Positions 23,461-34,990 of a DNA stretch of 64,000 nucleotides are shown piece after piece (within the stretch, counting starts at the first letter, position 1; the number at the start of each line of letters is the position of its first letter). The DNA is from Adenanthera pavonina (lineage: Eukaryota > Streptophyta > Magnoliopsida > Fabales > Fabaceae). The notes beneath the pieces are model-generated. The model was given only the letters and a program-made list of their open reading frames with translations, was not told the DNA's origin and ran no database searches. The translations under genes were made by a program, and so were the position numbers. Location of the stretch: the NCBI GenBank assembly GCA_026686845.1, contig JAIVEN010000001.1, positions 38,990,001 to 39,054,000 of the forward strand, in the 5' to 3' direction.

Positions 23461-26057
23461 CTACATAGGATTAGGATTCTTGCAGCTACAGCGATTATGC
23501 CCAGGTTGGTGACAAAATGAACACATGTACACCTTCTTGTTTTGAAACTGAGACTCCCGTCGCCTAGTCCGCGGTCTCCTAGGAGCACGTGTGATAATAG
23601 GAGGCTGCAAAAAAGTGTGTGATTCATAATCACTAGATGTTAGTTCATCCAACCGTGGCATGTCATTAGTTTCCAATGGAATCATGGTACTACTGTATAT
23701 TTTTTCTTGTGCACTAATCTTGTAACAATCTTCAATATAGGCATAAACATTTCCATGAACTAATCTAATTGCTGCACATGCATGTGGGCATGGAATGCCA
23801 ACCATTTGCCATGCTTGACAGGTGCATTCCCGAGTTATGAGATTGACCCTCAAATCTGTGGAAACAGTGCGAACCGATATCATGCTTAAGCTATAATGTT
23901 CAGCAACCATTGTTTCAGCCCTTGCCACATTCTCTTGGAGTTGTTCTTCCACTTTTAGACTCACCCCGTTTGTCCACTTTGACATAGCCATCTTCGAACT
24001 ATACAATTTCTTTGCCAATTTTGATCGATGCTCATTTATCAAAGCATATATATTGTGCTTCCGCTCCTTTACCAACCAAGCATTAAATGACTCTGCCAGA
24101 TTTGTTGTCATATGATCCCACCTTCGATGTCGAAATCGAGATAAGGCCCAACGATCAATGTCACCATTTGTTTCTAGCCATTGTGTCACCTCAGGGGAGA
24201 AACACCTCAGATTGTCCATAGCTTTATCAAAATCACACTCCAACCATGCATATGCAACAGCATCCAACAACTTAAGTGCATCATCCTTTTTCTTTCTCCT
24301 TCTACTGCCTGTGGTGATTTTCATAAACTCAGAACTGAAATTTTCCTTTACATGCCGATAGCAGTATGCATGTCGATCACTTCCAAAAATATCTCGCATT
24401 GCACTAATAATTGCATTATGCCTATCTGAAAGTATGGTTATTTGCACAGAACCTGTAATCTCTCTCAAATTTTGAAGAAACCATGCCCAATTATCATATG
24501 TCTCCCCACCTACAATTGCATAAGCTAGAGGGAACAAGTCATCATTTGCATCATATGATGAGGCTGACAGCAAGGTCCCCTTGTATGGACCACTCAAATG
24601 GGAGCCATCTATAGATAATATTGGTCGGGCCCCAAGCAAAAATCCATTTATGCAACATCCATAAGCAATAAATAGCCTCTGAAACTTGTTGTCCCCTGAT
24701 GCTTCCCATTTTGCAATTGTATCAGGGTCCGTCTCCATCAGTCTATCACAAAGCCATGGGATTAGCATATATGATTTATCAGGACGCCCATGAATTTCCT
24801 CTAACACTTTTTCTCTTGCCCTATATGCTTGCTTGTAAGTAAGGATTAGGCCATAATCCCTCAGTAAGTCTCGTACTATCTCAGTTGCTGTTTTGTTCGG
24901 ATTACCCATCAAAGCATCATCAATTATACATGCTACCAATGTTGAGTTGACTGTATGAGGCACAAGAAGGTAGTCTTGTGCACTATGTGTGTGTTGATTA
25001 TGAAAATGATGTACACATAGGAAGGGGCCTTCTCTTCCAACAACATATGCTGTTATTTTCCATTGACACCCAACAACCATGCACTTTGCAATCATCTTTT
25101 TTCGACTATTCTTTACATACTTGTATCCAAATTTATGAGCAACACTGTATTTGTATATTACTTTTCGGAATGTCTTTGCATTTGGAAATGTCTGTCCTAC
25201 TCCAAGAAATAGGTCCTTCCATTTCATACAATTCAACATTGGTCGGGGTATAGGCAGATTTTGTGTTCCACAAGGTAAAGCATTGACTTCCTCCCAAGAA
25301 GGATTCTCATCCTCCCCACAAGTATTCCCTTCCTCCCAAGAAGGAGAATCATCCAATGAGAATCCTCTTATAGCCTCTATCCTGCATTCACAAACCATCA
25401 CAATATATTACAACAAATTATTGAAAGAAAAAAGCTTCAAAATATGTCCAATTTCATTTAATTAAATTCTCATTAGAGAAATTCAGATTTTCCAACTCAG
25501 TACAATAATTTTTAGCATTCAATGTCTTATTTAATCAATCCTCATAAAATGCTCCTAACTTGAATTAATATAATTTCCAAGTGAGAAATTTAGAATTTCC
25601 AACTCTTTCTACCTATTTTCAGCAGTCTCAATATTATTCATTATTGTCATTTTATTCCAAAACTCATTTTAAGTATGTCCAAACATGTTACCAAGACAAC
25701 TTACCCTTCTGAATGTTCCATTGGTGTCTCTACAATTTCATTGATTCTGTTCTCCCCAATGTATACATATGCAAATTCATCGTTGAACCTTACTAATTTT
25801 TGAACTCCTTCATTATTTACAAGATCTATAAATGTACTATAATCGAACTTCACTGTATACTTCACTTCAACTCCATTGCATTCATTACCCGTTGTTAATG
25901 ATATCATTCTCAACAACTCGTGCTGTGTCATGCCTTCTCTTAACAACTCAGCATTTGTTTTCCCTCCCTCATATTGGATCCTACCTTGCACATCTTTCAC
26001 AAATTGTGCCCCAAAGTGAACATAACAAAATACTTCTTTCAATGAACTACCTGACAT
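23461..26057 (-). CDS. MURA-type MULE transposase, two exons, 757 aa
   Basis: Cut-and-paste transposase of the MULE. Exon 1 26057-25705, exon 2 25381-23461; GT/AG intron, phases fit, no internal stop. The N-terminal about 115 residues resemble the PB1-like domain of MURA proteins (YVHFGAQFVKDVQGRIQYEG). A MuDR-type DNA-binding zinc motif lies at about residues 218-251 (KCMVVGCQW ... HHFHNQHTH). The catalytic core has Asp 376 (LSIDGSHL), Asp 437 (ILSDRHNAI), the CxxH pair at 458/461 (AYCYRH) and Glu 548 (NLAESFNAW). A SWIM zinc finger is at 637-651 (ECTCQAWQMVGIPCPHA). A CCHC knuckle is at 738-751 (CSFCHQPGHNRCSC). The C-terminal region before it is Arg-rich. Length and motif order are those of autonomous plant MULEs. 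All key residues are present, so the enzyme may be active. The gene faces the Ulp1-like gene tail to tail. Confidence 0.94.
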
Positions 26058-26842
26058 CTGTAAATCAACCCTGCAAGAAGCAATTATCTAATTGTTACAA
26101 ATGATTTTACTAAGATGAAATTATTTCTCATAACAACTATTAATTAAACCACAATTCCCAACTACAAATTTCTATCATCTTTATCTATACTAACTAAGCA
26201 AGAGTGAATCATAATATTTATTAATAAAATTACCCAATGAGCCAATTATTAGTTTAGACTACAGTTTACAAGAATGATCAGTTCTCTGCATAATTTTCAT
26301 AGACATAACAAGCATTTCCAATTGACGTTTGCATAATTTCATACCTCTCATATCATTTTTCAGTACTCCGCCATATTTTTCATTTAGAAAAAAGATTTCA
26401 GTTCACTAAAAAACATCATATCCACTGATACGTTCACCAGCCATCGGTTCGTACGCCATCGAAAGTGTGATATATGTAGTTTTAACATATTATTAAGCTA
26501 TACAAAACAAGTTACAGTGCTTTACCAACGTTTTACCGAAAACCCACTGATGTTTTATGAGCAAAGCTGAAATGCATGATCTAGCAATGATAGAGGCAGC
26601 AGAAAAAATGAAGATGACAGCAATGAGGTAACAAGGAGAGATAGCCACAATACAAGAACAACACGGAAGAAATTATGGCAGAGATAGATGAGAAGAATAA
26701 TAATACTTTACCCAACATCAACTGAGATGACACCAAGTTTTGGGGAGGAAGATATTTCGAGGCTGGGCAGAGGAAGAATTTTACCCTTTATGGAGCTCTG
26801 TTGATGAAGATGATGACTTCGCGTACTTTCTGATTTTGGGAG
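26058..26842 (-). other. 5' leader and promoter region of the transposase gene
   Basis: AT-rich and non-coding up to the right TIR. A chance frame on + at 26740-27048 overlaps the TIR and is not supported. Confidence 0.5.
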
Positions 26843-27006
26843 CCGTCCATGCGTGGGTTTTTGTTTCTAAAAGTGAAGGTTATTTTTGTCTACATGATTT
26901 TATTTTTATCCCAGCGCGGGACCCAGGGACTTGGGAAAGATTACATAATTTAGAATTCCTGATTTATCATTATGTGTCTTCAAAGGTCCCTAAGTGTCTT
27001 TTTCCC
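26843..27006 (-). repeat. Right terminal inverted repeat of the MULE
   Basis: Inverse copy of 16509-16671; ends CTTTTTCCC at 27006. See the left TIR for matching segments. Confidence 0.92.
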
Positions 27007-27015
27007 TTTATTTTT

Positions 27016-27550
27016 TGTTCCACGTCAACATGTTTAAGAAACATTTGAGCCCTCCATTAGTGGCAAGTTAGACACGTGGTGTACTGGTAAAGGGCGGTTT
27101 TTAATTTGAGAGGTGACGGGTAGAACACAACCAATGCCACCATTTGATCATCTTCTTCCTCCGACCACTTTTTTTTTTTACTTGTTGAAAAACTTTTTCA
27201 GTTTTGAACCACCAACTTTCAAAGTTCACATCTCTCTCATTTTAAGTCTAATTTGGATGTTCTTGTTGGCATTGAAAAGCTTGTGAAACGTGCTTTCTAA
27301 CCATATGTATTTTGTCTAACGTCGTTGCTTGTAGTGAAAACGTCTCCCTTTGAAACTTCACTGATCGAACATGGTTCTACCGAATATTGTTTCTCAATTT
27401 TCTCTCTAATGGCTTCTTGGTTCTTTTCCAAAATTTGGCTAACAATTTCTACATTTATGTACAGCTTGTAGTATAAATTTCATGGCCTAATTTTATCTGT
27501 ATTAGAAATCCCCAATTTTTGATTCTAGAGCTCAGTTATGGAGAAATTCT
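27016..27550. other. Intergenic DNA right of the MULE
   Basis: No gene or clear repeat recognised. Confidence 0.45.
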
Positions 27551-28020
27551 AAAATTTCTCCCTTATTCTCACATGCAAAAGCATAATTCAATGAAATTCA
27601 CTGGGAAAAAGATGATCCAAGTAAGTCAGATTTTGATACTAATGTAGAATTTTGAGTAAAGAATGAAAACACATATTGATTTGGTTAAAAAATCTATTGC
27701 CTCCTTCCTTGTTTTTTAGTGATATTCTCGAACCTCCATTCTACACAACTCGGATCGAAATCAAAACGAAAACCAGCCTCTGGTCCATGACATAAAGCAC
27801 TGTTAGAGAAGAGAGACTTTTCTCTCATGATATGAGAGCGAGTAAAACAAAGAGAACATGAAGCAAGAGGAACAAGAGAATAGGAAACCTCCCATTTATA
27901 GTCGTTGAAAAACCTTTTTATAATTTCTACAATCCATTAATTTAAAATTCAAATAAATAATTTATTTATTTATATTAATCCATTGATTAATTCAATGGTT
28001 ATTATGGGCTTATAGGGATT
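27551..28020 (-). mobile_element. LTR and primer site of the second LTR family, copy 2
   Basis: 27641-28020 matches 14742-15125 along most of its length, including CCTCCCATTTATAGTCGTTG and an ATCCATTGATTAATTCAATGG part. Read on the minus strand the LTR ends TTCTACA at 27641 and is followed by TAGTATCAAAATC, a decayed TGGTATCAGAGC-type primer site for initiator Met-tRNA. Bases 27551-27640 would then be internal region. No coding sequence of this element remains. Confidence 0.62.
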
Positions 28021-28030
28021 AGGCCATCAG

Positions 28031-29616
28031 GGATGGACCAACTCACAAACTCTAGCATAAAAAAACTAGTTGAGCTACAAGGATGGATCCAGACTTACAT
28101 GGGACACAAATTTTTCTTGAATTTCAACACACACATCCCCATTCCCCACCTTCCCCCCACAAAAAAAAAAAAACCACACACACACACACACACACACAAT
28201 TTTTAATATTTATTTAAATTATGACTCTTTTTAAATAATTTTATAACATAATGAAAAACCATTAAATAACAAATGAAATTTTAATGATATAAAAGTTTAA
28301 TAAATTGTAAAACATACCAAAATAAAAAATGTATAGATGCTTCAAACTTTATATAAAATAAACCAATATATGTGTGTAAGATATAAATTTAAAAAATATA
28401 TATTTGACATACACTCCCTCTAACCACAAATATAACGTATCATTACTTACTTTTCATAGATCAATAAAAGTAATTAAAGTTAGTTAAGCCAATTACTTAC
28501 TCCTTCTAGTTCGTAAAAATTGTCAATTTAAAGCATTGGATTTTTTTTGGTAATTTTTTTTGTTTTAAAATTTCAATGAAGCATTAATTATATGTATTAT
28601 TGTTTTAACCTTTATTAATATTAAATAGATTATTTAAAAGAGCATTTGAATTAAGGACGTTTTGATAAAATACTATTAAATTTTATAATATTCTAAATTA
28701 TTTAATAGCTTCTTTAGTCTGTATAAAAAAACCTTAAATGATAGTTTTTACAAAGCGGAGGAAATATTTGCAGCAAAATAGATTTGCACTTAATTAATCA
28801 TTGACCTTCCTTCTTGTGAATCCTTAATTTCTTTTTCATATTCTATTTAATGAAAAGTATTTTAGGAAGGAGGTAACTTGTATTTTGGATCATGAAAACC
28901 TTTGATAAGGTTCTTTGTATTTGAGATATTTGAGACCGAAGGGAGTATATAATATAAATATTAGACATCAAAACACATATGCTTCTCTATTTAACTAGAT
29001 ATATTAATCAATAAAAGAATAAAACAACACTTTATAGTAAAATAGTAATCCTTAATAAACTACCCCTCTATTGCCTTCTCGATCCTCCGCGTGGCTCTCC
29101 TCCACTTCCCAATTCCTATTCATAACTGCTTTAACTGCTCACTAATCATACAAGGTAGCCCTTGCACTAGGCTTACTTCCTTAACTAACATTTGCTTAAG
29201 TTCTTAACTACAATATTATCAACCTTCGGTTGAACTTTTAGAAATCCTTTGTGTCGCATGATTTCAAGGCTAATAAATAGGGGTGGTCACAGGTCAATCC
29301 AGTGTGAGCATCACCATGTGCCCCAAAATTGTTGGATTGGTAGAGCTTGGCTAGATCCAAGTTAATGTACTCATGAACAAAATCATCTTGATGTTTGTAT
29401 ATTATGAATTTGTAATTGTATTTTGGTGTTTTATGTAGTAATGTATGGAAATTTGTTTATTTTTTCTTAGTTATAAAGTTTAATGATATAGGTTTTAAAT
29501 ACGCTTGAAGCCTATTTGAAGTCTTGAAAGCCTTGGTCTTAAAGAATATTTGATGGCTTACATTTTAGTAAACTTTTAAATTTCAAATCAGGTTAGACTT
29601 TTATAAAGTTCAAGCT
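28031..29616. other. Intergenic AT-rich DNA
   Basis: No gene seen. Contains the CA microsatellite at 28174-28198. Confidence 0.5.
28174..28198. repeat. (CA)n microsatellite
   Basis: Twelve CA units preceded by a C-run and an A-run. Confidence 0.9.
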
Positions 29617-29990
29617 ATGAAGCACCGATACTTAAAAAAGTAGACGCACTCATATTCGATACACAATACGATATGATATACGTGTCGTACTTGTGCATAC
29701 ATATCCATCTGTATCACTTCAAATTCTTACATTAAAATAGGATTATTTGAAATTGTTATAAATATTTTATGATTTATTTTAACATTTATACTATACTTTT
29801 TAGAATATTTAATACCTATTTTTATCTTAATATGTAAATTTATTAATTATACATATAAATAATTACATAAATAATATTATATATGTATAAATACATCTCG
29901 CACTCATATCATAAAATTTTAAAATTTACCGTGTCTTTTGTATCATACTGTATCATATCCGATACAAGTACCTGTATCGGTGCTATATAG
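29617..29990. mobile_element. MITE with AGCACCGATAC inverted ends
   Basis: About 370 bp. Left end AGCACCGATAC (29621) and right end GTATCGGTGCT (29973-29983) are exact inverses. Both subterminal parts repeat GATAC- and GTATC-type words (CATATTCGATACACAATACG on the left), as in non-autonomous plant MULEs with internally repeated ends. TTCAAG lies just outside on each side (GTTCAAGCT and GTTCAAGTC), a weak 9-bp duplication. No coding capacity. Confidence 0.68.
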
Positions 29991-30139
29991 GGTTCAAGTC
30001 TAAGCTTGAAAAAAAAATGCTTGGTTTAAACAAATAAATTAGACTGAAGCTTTAGATCTATAATAGAAGCCTAATCTATTTAATTAAAGTCAAGTCTAAT
30101 CTAACATATTTCCATCGATCTTTAGTTACTAATAACCTT

Positions 30140-33100
30140 TTTATTGAAAAAGTAGTTTTACATTATAATTATTGTTTATTGATATAATTAGTGGCATAGA
30201 ATTCAAACTTTTAATCACTTGTAATTTATATAAATAAATACCTAACGGCTAAATTGGTATTAGCTGCTCAAACCTTGAGCTCAATATATCCCCGGTTGTG
30301 TGTGTGACGTCATGCTATTGTAATTAAGTTTGATTGTGATTTCTTTTTGGGCCAGAAATTTGATAGTGAATTAAACTAGTCAAATTTTGAATTTTTTACT
30401 CCACAAGGTCAAGAGTTGACCAAAATGGAGAGAAATTTTCACAAGAATTTTTTTTTCTATGAAACCTGGTGTATTAAGTTCTGATAAAATGATATAATAA
30501 AAAATAGTCATGCATGTTATGCGAGATTTTATTCAACAGATTGAAATAAATTGCTTAAAAATTGTTTCCAACGTAGAGGAATTAATCATTAATTTTGAAA
30601 TCATTATGTCTACTTAACTAATCAATTTTCAAATTTTAAATAAATATATCAAACGTGGAGAGCACTAGTAGTAATTGATCGAAGAAATTATGCATGATTG
30701 TGTCCACACCACCTCACATTCATTATTTTTAATTCATTCATGGTCTAATACTTATATTTGGTGGCTGGCTTCTCCACAGGTTAATTTTTACAAATTATGT
30801 GCAGATCAATTTTATGTGTATGGAGAGAAAAAAATTGAGAGAATTGATTATTTATTGATATTGATTTTTTTAATCTAATTCGTAGAGAAACCATGTCCTC
30901 ACACCTGTATAATCACATCACTTCTATGTTATGAGAAGCTATTTCGGTGCGTGGCACACTCTATATTTATCTCTCTCTCCTTTTTTTTTTTTAAATTTTT
31001 TTAAAAAAAGAATGAATCACACACGTTCTCTGTGCATGGATATGTGCCACGCATAGAACGGGGACCTGTTGTTGTGATGTCTTGCTATACACACATCACT
31101 TGCACAACTTCTCTCACCATCATTTTTATTTTAGACTCCAACCCCCTCTCTTCAACTTTCAATATTACTACCCAACGTCACTCTTCTTCCCAATCCATCA
31201 TTTCCTGACTCAACTTCTTTAATCTTCTTTTGCTTCTTCAAATTAATTTTGATTGGTACATTCTATGTCTTTTTGTTACAGCCTAACTACCAAACCTAAT
31301 TAACACAAAGTTACATCTTAACTTTGTTTACCATAAAAAGGCCAAGTGTTACATCTTCACCTTTTTTCTTTTAATTTTTGTGTTTCTGAATTTTTCAGTA
31401 AAATTATTATTGTTTAATATAATTTTGGATACATTGTGCTTCTATTCCTCAAAAGATCTTCAAACTATACAATCCTCTCATCTATTTTCAAAGTTTGTAC
31501 TCATTTCTTGTAAAATTAAAAGCTATGTTATGTTGACCTATATATTATGACACCAACAAAAAAAGAGTTAAAATTAACATGTATCCTAACATTTTTGTTT
31601 TGTATCAAGAAAAGTCGTCGTCGTCTTCTTCTTCTTCCAAAAAAAAAAAAGCTAGTAAATTGTGAATCGTATAAAGTAAGAATCAAAGCTCTAAAAGTAT
31701 GATGGATAAGCTTTGGGGTAATTTTTTTAAGTAACAAGCTTTGGGTGGTTTTCACAGTTTTGCCTTTTTTTCTTTGGCTAGAAAATATAATGCATTAATA
31801 TATAGAACATATATAGTACAATCATAACATAATCCTTCCAATGAAATCTCCTAGAAGATGCAGAAATAATAAGAGAAAGACAAGATTAATTAAATTCCAT
31901 GAATTTAATTAAATTGATCCATGAATTAAACTTCTCAACATTAATTAAATTCCATCCAATTTTAGAGATATTTTGTGTAAAAGAAAATTAAATACACTTT
32001 ATAATCATTAAAATATCTTACATTGTAAAACATTAATTTCTTCAAATGATAGTGTTACGGAGTGAATAACATTCAAGGAATACTACCGTGAACGACACAA
32101 CTGCATGCAGGGCTATAACATTCGTTGGACACGTGGTCATGGTCCTCATGGATGTTGCTTCATCCCCATTTGTCCGGTAACCAACAATAACTGTCATCAT
32201 CCTTACCTTATCCCGAATCCAGTGTTTCCAAACGGCTCCAACCATGGCTCTCACCGATGAAGAGAGTTCAACTGCCATCATCGTCCACCTTTGTCCAGCA
32301 ACCACCGTAGTAGTTGGGACGTTATCCAAGAGAAGTGTCTGATGGTAGTAGCTTGTCCATGGCTAAGGAGATAGAGAACGTCCAGGAGAACCATCAACAC
32401 CCTGGATCCTCTAGTTTAATTACAAGCATTAGCATCCGTGGAAGCTCATCATGTAGCAAACGGGGACATAAGAAAATAGTAAAGCATAAAGCTGTGCAAC
32501 AAAGTCTTAATGGTGGTACTTTGACAGTCGTGTCTTAGGTCATCAGTAACTCATACGACACACACCGACAAGAAGCCAACAAAAAAACTTTCACCCACCA
32601 TGCCATAACTTGCTTTCACAGAAAAGAGGTTTGATCTCTCATAGTTTTGCATCTTAATCTTTTATGTTCTACTTTGATGATCTCAATTCCTGAAATTTTA
32701 ATTTAAATATATTAGTTCAGTCGGTTGTGCTTTTAGTTGTTAAATGCAGAGCACCATCATCTCATTGGAGTCATGAATTAGTATGTTGAGTCAATAAATA
32801 AGGAATTAATCAAACTAACATGTATGTAACTCAGCTTGTAGGGGGTCGTGTTAGTGTTAGCTTAACAGTAATTGGGTATATAATTGTGTTAAATACTTGT
32901 TGGAATGGTTAGATTAGTTGAAATCTAGTATGACTAAAACATATTAGGTGGTTTTATGAGAAAAAAAGGAAATCAACATCAACATATCAATATATATGAT
33001 AAAAGTCATTTAAAGCATTATTTACAAATAATAAATATCATATTTTATTTCTTAGATTCTATGTAATACAAGATGAAACATGTCTAGTTAAAGTATGAGA

Positions 33101-33540
33101 ATAAAATGGTAAAAGTACAAAGTAATAGACACATAATTATATTAATTTGTTTTTGAGAAATGGATATTCTGATAAAAAAAGGAAATGGATACTGTATCAA
33201 TATAAATAATTAAATTTATTATTATTATTTTTTTTTCGTGATTCATGAATGGTTGATTTTACTGAATAGCGAAAGGAACAGTGCATGTGCGAAAAGAGGG
33301 AGAAATGTTCGAAAACCAAAGGAAAAGCATACGCCCAATAACAAAGTCCAAGTCCATCAGAATGGTATATCCTTTTCCTTCCTTGGACAGCAAAATTTAT
33401 AAAAGGTCGGCCCACGCTATTAATATTACGTCAAAACCGACAAAATAGGCATCATGACCCACGTTTGTGACCATCATATGATGGACCAAAATTGAACCTC
33501 AGATTCCCTGTGCTGTGCACCCAAAATTATTTACTATGGA
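30140..33540 (+). repeat. Triplicated non-coding block, copy 2
   Basis: Same ordered landmarks as copy 1: AAACGTGGAGAGCACTAG (30652), GTGTCCACACCACCTCACAT (30700), the pyrimidine-rich part around 31190, GATACATTGTGCTTCTATTC (31429), GGAACAGTGCATGTGCGAAA (33275), CCTTTTCCTTCCTTGGACAG (33371) and AGATTCCCTGTGCTGTGCA (33501). It is closer to copy 3 than to copy 1; for example both have GATGGATAAGC and the AACAAGCTTTGxGTGG stretch. It differs from copy 1 mainly by the insertion at 31764-32638. A TTTATAAAAGG TATA-like word lies at about 33398. Confidence 0.85.
31764..32638. mobile_element. 875-bp insertion in block copy 2, element type unknown
   Basis: Absent from the other two block copies. Flanked by TCACAGTTTTGC (31752-31763) and TCATAGTTTTGC (32639-32650), a 12-bp direct repeat with one mismatch. 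No matching inverted ends are visible. The part at about 32090-32540 is GC-richer and non-repetitive, with short frames on both strands (32042-32329 -, 32314-32538 +) that resemble no protein I recognise; it could be a captured gene fragment. Confidence 0.55.
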
Positions 33541-34560
33541 ATAAACGAAAAACAAAAATTTTTCCATATGTGTGAATTGGATTCAGATCCTCGAATTTTA
33601 TGGCCTGTTTCATTTCTGCTTTTAAAAACTAGTTTTTGTTTTCAAGAAGAAAAAAGAAGGCAACGCACATTTTTTGCCCTTAACTTTACTAGTACATTTG
33701 CTTTTATTTTGGTTCCTAAATTATATTTCATCTCATTTTAATTTTTTAATTTTTAAAATATAATTAAAAGTTTCTTATCATTGCCACCATTAATTATATG
33801 ATAATAGAAAATATTAGACAGCACATTCTCATGACAAAGCATTTTCAATGTTGACACATTTATTCAAATAATTTTTCATGATAAAAAAATCTTAAAAATA
33901 ATTAGAAGTCAATTATTTGTAATTATTTATTTTTAATTTTTAATTTAATTTAAAATTTTTTTAATTGTAATAATAATAAGTATATAATAATATTTATGAC
34001 TTGACTATAAAAATTAATATGTCAATATTGTACTTCCTTTTGTTCTTTTTATAAGAGAATTTGAAAAGTAATTTTTTTATTCCTATTTAAAAGAAACATT
34101 GTCATATTATGTGCATTTATTAGTTTATTTTATTTCTATTCTTTATTTATGAGAAAAGAAATAGTGATTATTTTCTATGTAAGAGAAGTCCATTAAACAC
34201 TACATATGAACATTTCTTTAAAAAAAGTTTTGAATTTGTAACACATTAATCACATTCAACTCATTTCAACTGCTTTTCTTAATTTTGAATCTATGATAAA
34301 GTAATTATTTATCTTTTATAAAAAGAATTGAAGGTAGTATAATATTATATCACTATTTTCTATTCAAATAGTTAATTGTATTAATAATATGGTAAGTTTT
34401 TATTATATTTTGAAAATTAAAAAATTAAAAAAATAAAATAAATTTAAAAGATAAAAGTGATATAAGTGTATAGATAAAGCACAAAAATATTTTTGAACAA
34501 AAAAGAAGCTCTTTCGTTTTTGGATCAACAAAAAAAAATACTCTCCAATTGAACGAAATC
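33541..34560. other. Intergenic AT-rich DNA
   Basis: Very AT-rich; nothing coding on either strand. Confidence 0.55.
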
Positions 34561-34990
34561 CGTTGGTTCAATAGGCAAATACAAATTCCGTTCGTTCCAA
34601 TCCATGTAGCCCTTCCTCCATCGTGCCCTCAACTCGATCCATTGCAGCAGCCCTTCCTCCGTTTTTTTCCGTCGGTGTTGATCGGTCTCCGTCTTCGGTG
34701 AGTTCTACTTTTTATCTTAAGCTGCGTCGTTGCTTTTTTTTTTTTTTTAATTTGAATTCGCAACCTGTGTTTCTGCTGTTCTTCACTTCTCCTGTCGTCC
34801 TCGCAGCCTCAGTCCGCCGTCGTTGGTTTTACTCCGTTGGCCACCGTCGTTCCTTCAGGTTTGTTTGCCATGCGACCATCTCTCCTTCCTCGTATACTGT
34901 CATGCGTGATAGACTGATATTTTATATGTTTCAAGTCCAAGAAATATCTTTAATGGCTGTCCTTATTGTCTTTCAAATCGGGCATTGTTA
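34560..34990 (+). other. GC-richer exon-like leader, gene not identified
   Basis: A local island of C/T-rich, GC-richer DNA after a long AT-rich spacer, with donor-like GTGAG at 34698 and GTTTG at 34860. The open frame 34623-34991 begins at a non-ATG codon and is low in complexity. It looks like the 5' leader exons of a transcript, perhaps long non-coding, or a degraded gene start. No domain recognised. Confidence 0.3.

Larger units (their letters stand above)
16509..27006. mobile_element. Complete 10.5-kb Mutator-like element with Ulp1-like protease and MURA transposase
   Basis: Bounded by long inverted ends, both beginning GGGAAAAAGAC when read inward. Inside are a 10-exon Ulp1-like protease gene on + (17678-20642) and a two-exon transposase on - (26057-23461), tail to tail, with a minisatellite between them. 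This is the layout of plant MULEs that captured a Ulp1 domain (Kaonashi-type in Arabidopsis, CUMULE in melon, as I recall the literature). A candidate 9-bp duplication TTTATTTTT is present at 16492-16500 and 27007-27015, but it is low-complexity and the left copy is 8 nt away from the GGG end, so the exact border is uncertain. Confidence 0.93.

Noticed and set aside
25701..25720. Reading 26057-25701 and 25401-23461 as two separate genes
   Set aside because: A GT donor at 25704 and an AG acceptor at 25382 join them in phase, and the N-terminal PB1-like domain belongs to MURA proteins.
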